A stretch of 64,000 nucleotides of DNA from positions 1,674,001-1,738,000 of the forward strand of contig NZ_OZ255835.1 of NCBI RefSeq assembly GCF_965277665.1. The letters are read 5' to 3'. The stretch is from Lichenicoccus sp965277665 (GTDB taxonomy: Bacteria > Pseudomonadota > Alphaproteobacteria > Acetobacterales > Acetobacteraceae). Within the stretch, counting starts at the first letter, position 1, and every line of letters begins with the position of its first letter. The translations under genes were made by a program, and so were the position numbers. Below, in pieces: positions 60,537-64,000 of this stretch. The notes beneath the pieces were generated by a model. That model was not told the origin of the DNA. It saw only the letters and a program-made list of their open reading frames with translations, and did not search any database.

Positions 60537-61510
60537 GGCGGGTCCGCTCCGGCTACGGCCCTGCCGCGGGTGCGATGGACCGCCCGTCCCGGCTGCTCAT
60601 CTTTGCCCGGCGCCAGCGCCGCCTGATCAAGCCGGCGCTGCTCGCCATACTGGCTCTGGCGGCCGGCGGCGCTGCCGTGCATGTCGAGCATGCCATGCGC
60701 AGCGAGCAGAGTTTCGCGCCGATGCGGGCAGAGCTGGGGCGGGTCAGCGGGCTGCGCGTCAACGAGATCGTGGTGCTGGGCCGCAACATGCAGCCCGAGG
60801 CCTCGGTGCTCGAAGCCCTCGGCGTGACCCGCGGCGATCCGCTGCTCGGCTTCTCGGTCGAGCAAGCGCGCCGCCGCATCGACCGGCTCGCCTTTGTCGA
60901 GCATGCGACGGTGGAGCGCCGGCTGCCGGGCACCGTGCTGGTGCAGCTGGTCGAGCGCCGGCCGTTCGCGGTCTGGCAGAACCAGGGCCGCTTCGTGCTG
61001 ATCGACCGCGGCGGCCAGGTGGTGGCGCAGCAGGGCATGAACGGCAAGGATGCCGAGGCGTTCGCGCAGCTGCCGCTGGTGGTCGGATCTGGCGCGCCTG
61101 CGGCTGCGGCCGATCTGATCGACGCGCTCGACGGGCAGCCGGCGGTGCGCAGCCGCGTCGTGGCCGCGGTGCGGGTCGGGCAGCGCCGCTGGAACCTGAC
61201 CCTGCGCAGCGGCGCCGACGTGCTGCTGCCGGAAGGCGAGGAGGTGCCGGCGCTGGCCCGGCTGGCCCTGCTCGAGGCGCACCTGCACCTGCTCGAGCGC
61301 CCGCTGGTGAACATCGACCTGCGCCTGCCGGACCGGCTGCAGCTTCGCGTCCGCCTGCCGCCGGCGACCGACACGCCGCCTGGAATGCCGGAAGCCGGGC
61401 GGCCGCCGCTCGACCACGCGCAGGAGCCCGGCGAACAGGAGCCCGGGCCTGCACCGGCTCGGGACCGGGCCGCGCCGGACAGCGCCACGACCTTGAGGAG
61501 GCCGGCTTGA
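60524..61510 (+). CDS. ftsQ: Cell-division protein FtsQ
   Basis: This bitopic divisome scaffold is 328 residues long. It has a basic cytoplasmic segment, a transmembrane helix (ALLAILALAAGGAAVHVEHA), a POTRA domain (GLRVNEIVVLGRNMQPEASV, then FVEHATVERRLPGTVLVQL) and the FtsQ beta domain (RPFAVWQNQGRFVLIDRGGQ). The ATG at 60524 has a GGTGGAG site 8 bases upstream; a GTG at 60503 is also in frame. It overlaps ddl by 13 bp. The last 50 residues are Pro/Ala/Arg-rich. Its stop overlaps the ftsA TTG. Confidence 0.93.
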   Translation: MPRVRRVRSGYGPAAGAMDRPSRLLIFARRQRRLIKPALLAILALAAGGAAVHVEHAMRSEQSFAPMRAELGRVSGLRVNEIVVLGRNMQPEASVLEALGVTRGDPLLGFSVEQARRRIDRLAFVEHATVERRLPGTVLVQLVERRPFAVWQNQGRFVLIDRGGQVVAQQGMNGKDAEAFAQLPLVVGSGAPAAAADLIDALDGQPAVRSRVVAAVRVGQRRWNLTLRSGADVLLPEGEEVPALARLALLEAHLHLLERPLVNIDLRLPDRLQLRVRLPPATDTPPGMPEAGRPPLDHAQEPGEQEPGPAPARDRAAPDSATTLRRPA

Positions 61511-63045
61511 ACGAGCTCACCCGCCCCCCTGCGCCGCAGGACCGGGCGCCGCAGGACCGGGCGCCGCAGGACCAGGTCCCGCCACACCAGAGCCGCGACC
61601 AGCCCGGGACGCAACTGCAGGTGCACGTCCCGCAGGAGCCGATGGCGCCCAAGGGCCGCACGCGGCGGGCGCGCAAGGCGCTGGCCCGCAAGGCCGAGGC
61701 GGCCGAGGCGACGCAGACCCGCGCGCTGGCGCTGGCCGATGCGCGCGCCGGCGGCCAGGACGGTGGCCGGCGGTCCCTCGCCTTGTCGCCACCCGACCCG
61801 CGTCGCCATCGCGACTGGCGGCCGGGGATGTTCGGCGTGCTCGATATCGGCACCAGCAAGGTCACCTGCCTGATCGGCCGCGGCGAGCCGGACGGCACGC
61901 TCAGGGTCATGGGCTGCGGCTGGCAGCGCAGCCGCGGCGTGCGGCTCGGCGGCATCACCGACCTGCGCGAGGCCGAGCGCGCCATACGCGCCGCCGTCGG
62001 CCAGGCCGAGGAGGCCGCCGACCATCATCTGCGCAGCGTCACCGTGAGCCTGACCTGCGGCCAGCCGGAGAGTCGGCTGTTCAACGTGCGCTGGCCGGTC
62101 GGCGGCCGCGTCATCGCCGACGCGGACATACGCCGGATCGTCTCGGAGGGCCGCCATCGCGCCGCCACCGACGGACGCGAAATCATCCACGCCTTGCCGC
62201 TCGGCTTCATCGTCGACGAGGTCGGCGGCGTCGAGGATCCCAGAGGGCATCATTGCGACCAGCTCGCGGCCAGGCTGCATGTCATCGACGCCGGCGCGAT
62301 GGCGCTGCGCAACCTCGCTGCGGTGATCGCGCGCTGCGACCTCGGCATCACCGAGCTGGTCGCGGCGCCGTTCGCGTCCGGCCTGTCGGTGCTGGCCGAT
62401 GACGAGCGCGAACTCGGCTGTTCGGTCATCGACATGGGGGGCGGCACCACGCAGCTTGCGATGTTCGCCGAGAACCAGCTGCTGCACACCGCGCAGCTCC
62501 CGGTCGGCGGCCTGCACGTCACCAAGGACATCGCCCATATGCTGTCCACGCCGCTGGGCAGCGCCGAACGGCTCAAGGTGGTGTTCGGCAACGCCGAGGT
62601 CAGCAGCGAGGACGAGCGCGAGATCCTGCAGGTGCAGCAGATCGGCGTCGACGAGCACAGCTTCAATCGCATGCCGCGCTCGAAGGTTGTCAGGGCGATC
62701 CGGCCTCGCCTGGAGGAGACGTTCGAACTGCTGCGGGATCGTCTCGACAGCGCTGGCGTCGGACGCGCCGCGGCCGAGCGCGTCGTCCTGACCGGTGGCG
62801 CCAGCCAGCTCGACGGCGTGCAGCGGCTGGCCAGCCGGGTGCTCGACCGCAAGGTACGGCTGGGGGTGCCCACCAACATACGCGGCCTGCCGGCGGACGC
62901 GGGCGGACCCGGCTTTGCCACCGCGAGCGGGCTGCTCGCCTTTGCCGCCGGCAGCGGTCGCACGTTGCACGACATCGACCTGAGCGAACCGCGACCCTCC
63001 GGCCTGTTGCGCCGGCTGGTCGACCTGCTGCGCGAGTACGTCTGA
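61507..63045 (+). CDS. ftsA: Cell-division protein FtsA with N-terminal extension
   Basis: This actin-like protein tethers FtsZ to the membrane. Actin-fold motifs are present: FGVLDIGTSKVTCLIG (from about residue 108), VIDMGGGTTQLAMF and VLTGGASQLDGVQ. The C-terminus ends in the amphipathic helix SGLLRRLVDLLREYV. From a TTG at 61507 inside the ftsQ stop it is 512 residues, with a 107-residue Pro/Gln/Arg/Ala-rich leader before the conserved fold. Starts at ATG 61642 or 61828 would give a protein nearer the usual 420. Confidence 0.92.
   Translation: MNELTRPPAPQDRAPQDRAPQDQVPPHQSRDQPGTQLQVHVPQEPMAPKGRTRRARKALARKAEAAEATQTRALALADARAGGQDGGRRSLALSPPDPRRHRDWRPGMFGVLDIGTSKVTCLIGRGEPDGTLRVMGCGWQRSRGVRLGGITDLREAERAIRAAVGQAEEAADHHLRSVTVSLTCGQPESRLFNVRWPVGGRVIADADIRRIVSEGRHRAATDGREIIHALPLGFIVDEVGGVEDPRGHHCDQLAARLHVIDAGAMALRNLAAVIARCDLGITELVAAPFASGLSVLADDERELGCSVIDMGGGTTQLAMFAENQLLHTAQLPVGGLHVTKDIAHMLSTPLGSAERLKVVFGNAEVSSEDEREILQVQQIGVDEHSFNRMPRSKVVRAIRPRLEETFELLRDRLDSAGVGRAAAERVVLTGGASQLDGVQRLASRVLDRKVRLGVPTNIRGLPADAGGPGFATASGLLAFAAGSGRTLHDIDLSEPRPSGLLRRLVDLLREYV
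61531..61575 (+). repeat. Three 15-bp tandem repeats in the ftsA leader
   Basis: The unit GCGCCGCAGGACCGG occurs at 61531-61545 and 61546-61560, with a third copy differing at one base (61561-61575). It encodes APQDR repeats in the N-terminal extension of FtsA. The period is a multiple of three, so copy-number change keeps the frame. Confidence 0.8.
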
Positions 63046-63187
63046 TGCGCGCGGCCGCACAGACCGACGGCAGCATCGCCGCGCCATCAACCGAATCGGG
63101 TGACCCGAGACGGACGCCTCCCTACACTGACCCCCAGGGTGCCCCCCCAGAATACCCCAGGGTCCTCAAGCCCGGAGTGACGCCTTC

Positions 63188-64000
63188 ATGACCCTCAACC
63201 TGACCTTGCCGCAGCAGACCTATTCGGACTTCACGCCACGCATCACCGTGATCGGCGTCGGCGGCGGCGGCACCAATGCCGTCGACAACATGATCGCGCT
63301 GCAGTTGCAGGGGGTCGAGTTCGTGGTGGCGAACACCGACGCCCAGCAGCTCACCCACAGCCGCGCCGACCGCCGCATCCAGCTCGGGCCGCATCTGACC
63401 CAGGGCCTGGGGGCCGGTGCAAAACCTGAGATCGGCCGCGCCGCCGCCGAGGAGGCTGCCGACGAGCTCGCCCGCCATCTCGACGGCGCGCACATGGTGT
63501 TCATCACCGCCGGCATGGGCGGCGGCACCGGCACCGGGGCGGCGCCGGTGATCGCCCGGATGGCGCGCGAGCGCGGCATCCTGACGGTGGGCGTGGTGAC
63601 CAAGCCGTTCACCTTCGAGGGGGTGCGCCGCGGCAAGGCGGCCGAGACCGGCATCTCCGAGCTGCAGCAGTTCGTCGACACGCTGATCGTCATCCCGAAC
63701 CAGAACCTGTTCCGCCTGGCCAACGAGCGCACCGGCTGGAAGGAGGCGTTCAAGATGGCCGACCACGTCCTGTACATGGGCGTGCGCGGCGTCACCGACC
63801 TGATGGTGGCGCCCGGGCTGGTCAATCTCGACTTCGCCGACATCCGCACCGTCATGGCCGAGATGGGCAAGGCGATGATGGGCACCGGCGAGAGCGACGG
63901 CGAGAACCGCGCGATCCGCGCCGCCGAGGCCGCGATCTCCAACCCGCTGCTCGAGGACACCTCGATGGCGGGCGCGCGGGGCTTGCTGATCAACATCACC
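63188..64000 (+). CDS. ftsZ: Cell-division protein FtsZ, N-terminal part (runs off the window)
   Basis: These are the first 271 codons of the tubulin-like GTPase that forms the Z-ring. The nucleotide loop VIGVGGGGTNAVDNM (near residue 20), the tubulin signature GMGGGTGTGAAPVIA (near residue 108) and VIPNQNLFRLANERT are all canonical. The ATG at 63188 has GGAG 10 bases upstream. Unlike its neighbours it does not overlap ftsA: 142 bp separate them, with two copies of CCCCAGGGT (63132-63140 and 63155-63163) and a small TCGGGT-g-ACCCGA stem. It may therefore have its own promoter. The 3' end is beyond base 64000. Confidence 0.97.
   Translation, partial: MTLNLTLPQQTYSDFTPRITVIGVGGGGTNAVDNMIALQLQGVEFVVANTDAQQLTHSRADRRIQLGPHLTQGLGAGAKPEIGRAAAEEAADELARHLDGAHMVFITAGMGGGTGTGAAPVIARMARERGILTVGVVTKPFTFEGVRRGKAAETGISELQQFVDTLIVIPNQNLFRLANERTGWKEAFKMADHVLYMGVRGVTDLMVAPGLVNLDFADIRTVMAEMGKAMMGTGESDGENRAIRAAEAAISNPLLEDTSMAGARGLLINIT

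Overview
The window is a high-GC stretch of an alphaproteobacterial chromosome, most likely Acetobacteraceae. Grounds for this placement are a complete division and cell-wall (dcw) cluster with an alphaproteobacterial FtsL/FtsI arrangement, a GapR/DUF2312 protein, a YXWGXW-repeat protein, and a Hint-domain surface protein of a kind common in acetic-acid bacteria. The exact genus cannot be read from the sequence alone.

Layout. (1) 1-6760: the 3' end of a small FixH/YtkA-like gene, a Cu(I)/Ag(I)-type RND efflux system (outer-membrane factor, adaptor, CusA pump), then a dienelactone-hydrolase-like gene on the opposite strand whose upstream DNA is an IS3-family remnant. (2) 7078-24920: a probable tRNA-Ser-integrated genomic island of about 17.8 kb. 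It is bounded by an exact 14-bp direct repeat of the tRNA 3' end, carries paired GTCCCC motifs just inside both ends, and has a P4-type integrase broken by two nonsense codons next to the tRNA. Its cargo is one coherent module: a Dpp-type ABC importer (binding protein, two permeases, two ATPases), a TonB-dependent receptor, three oxidoreductases (D-2-hydroxyacid dehydrogenase, ketopantoate-reductase-like, Gfo/Idh/MocA), two DUF885-like proteins and a LysR regulator. It looks like an uptake and breakdown pathway for an unidentified, probably peptide- or opine-like, ligand. (3) 24907-28066: tRNA-Ser(CGA) and rplU-rpmA fire from a compact divergent promoter pair, followed by obgE-proB. (4) 28067-33600: small envelope and hypothetical genes, GapR, zwf, and an ECF sigma / anti-sigma / periplasmic metal-sensor operon. 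(5) 33633-39293: an AraC regulator facing a GH4 glycosidase and a sugar ABC importer that lacks its ATPase. (6) 39360-44509: an isolated Rieske protein, a SulP anion transporter, a Hint-domain passenger protein and rnpB. (7) 44739-64000: the dcw cluster mraZ-rsmH-ftsL-ftsI-murE-murF-mraY-murD-ftsW-murG-murC-murB-ddl-ftsQ-ftsA-ftsZ, with ftsZ running off the end. It is preceded by a textbook MraZ operator of four TGGGN boxes at 10-bp period.

The dcw genes are nearly all stop/start overlapped, so they are probably translationally coupled from the mraZ promoter; they make meso-DAP-type lipid II and assemble the divisome. The most unusual part of the window is the tRNA-Ser island: its boundaries, decayed integrase and single-purpose cargo can all be read directly from the sequence, while the substrate of the cargo is unknown.
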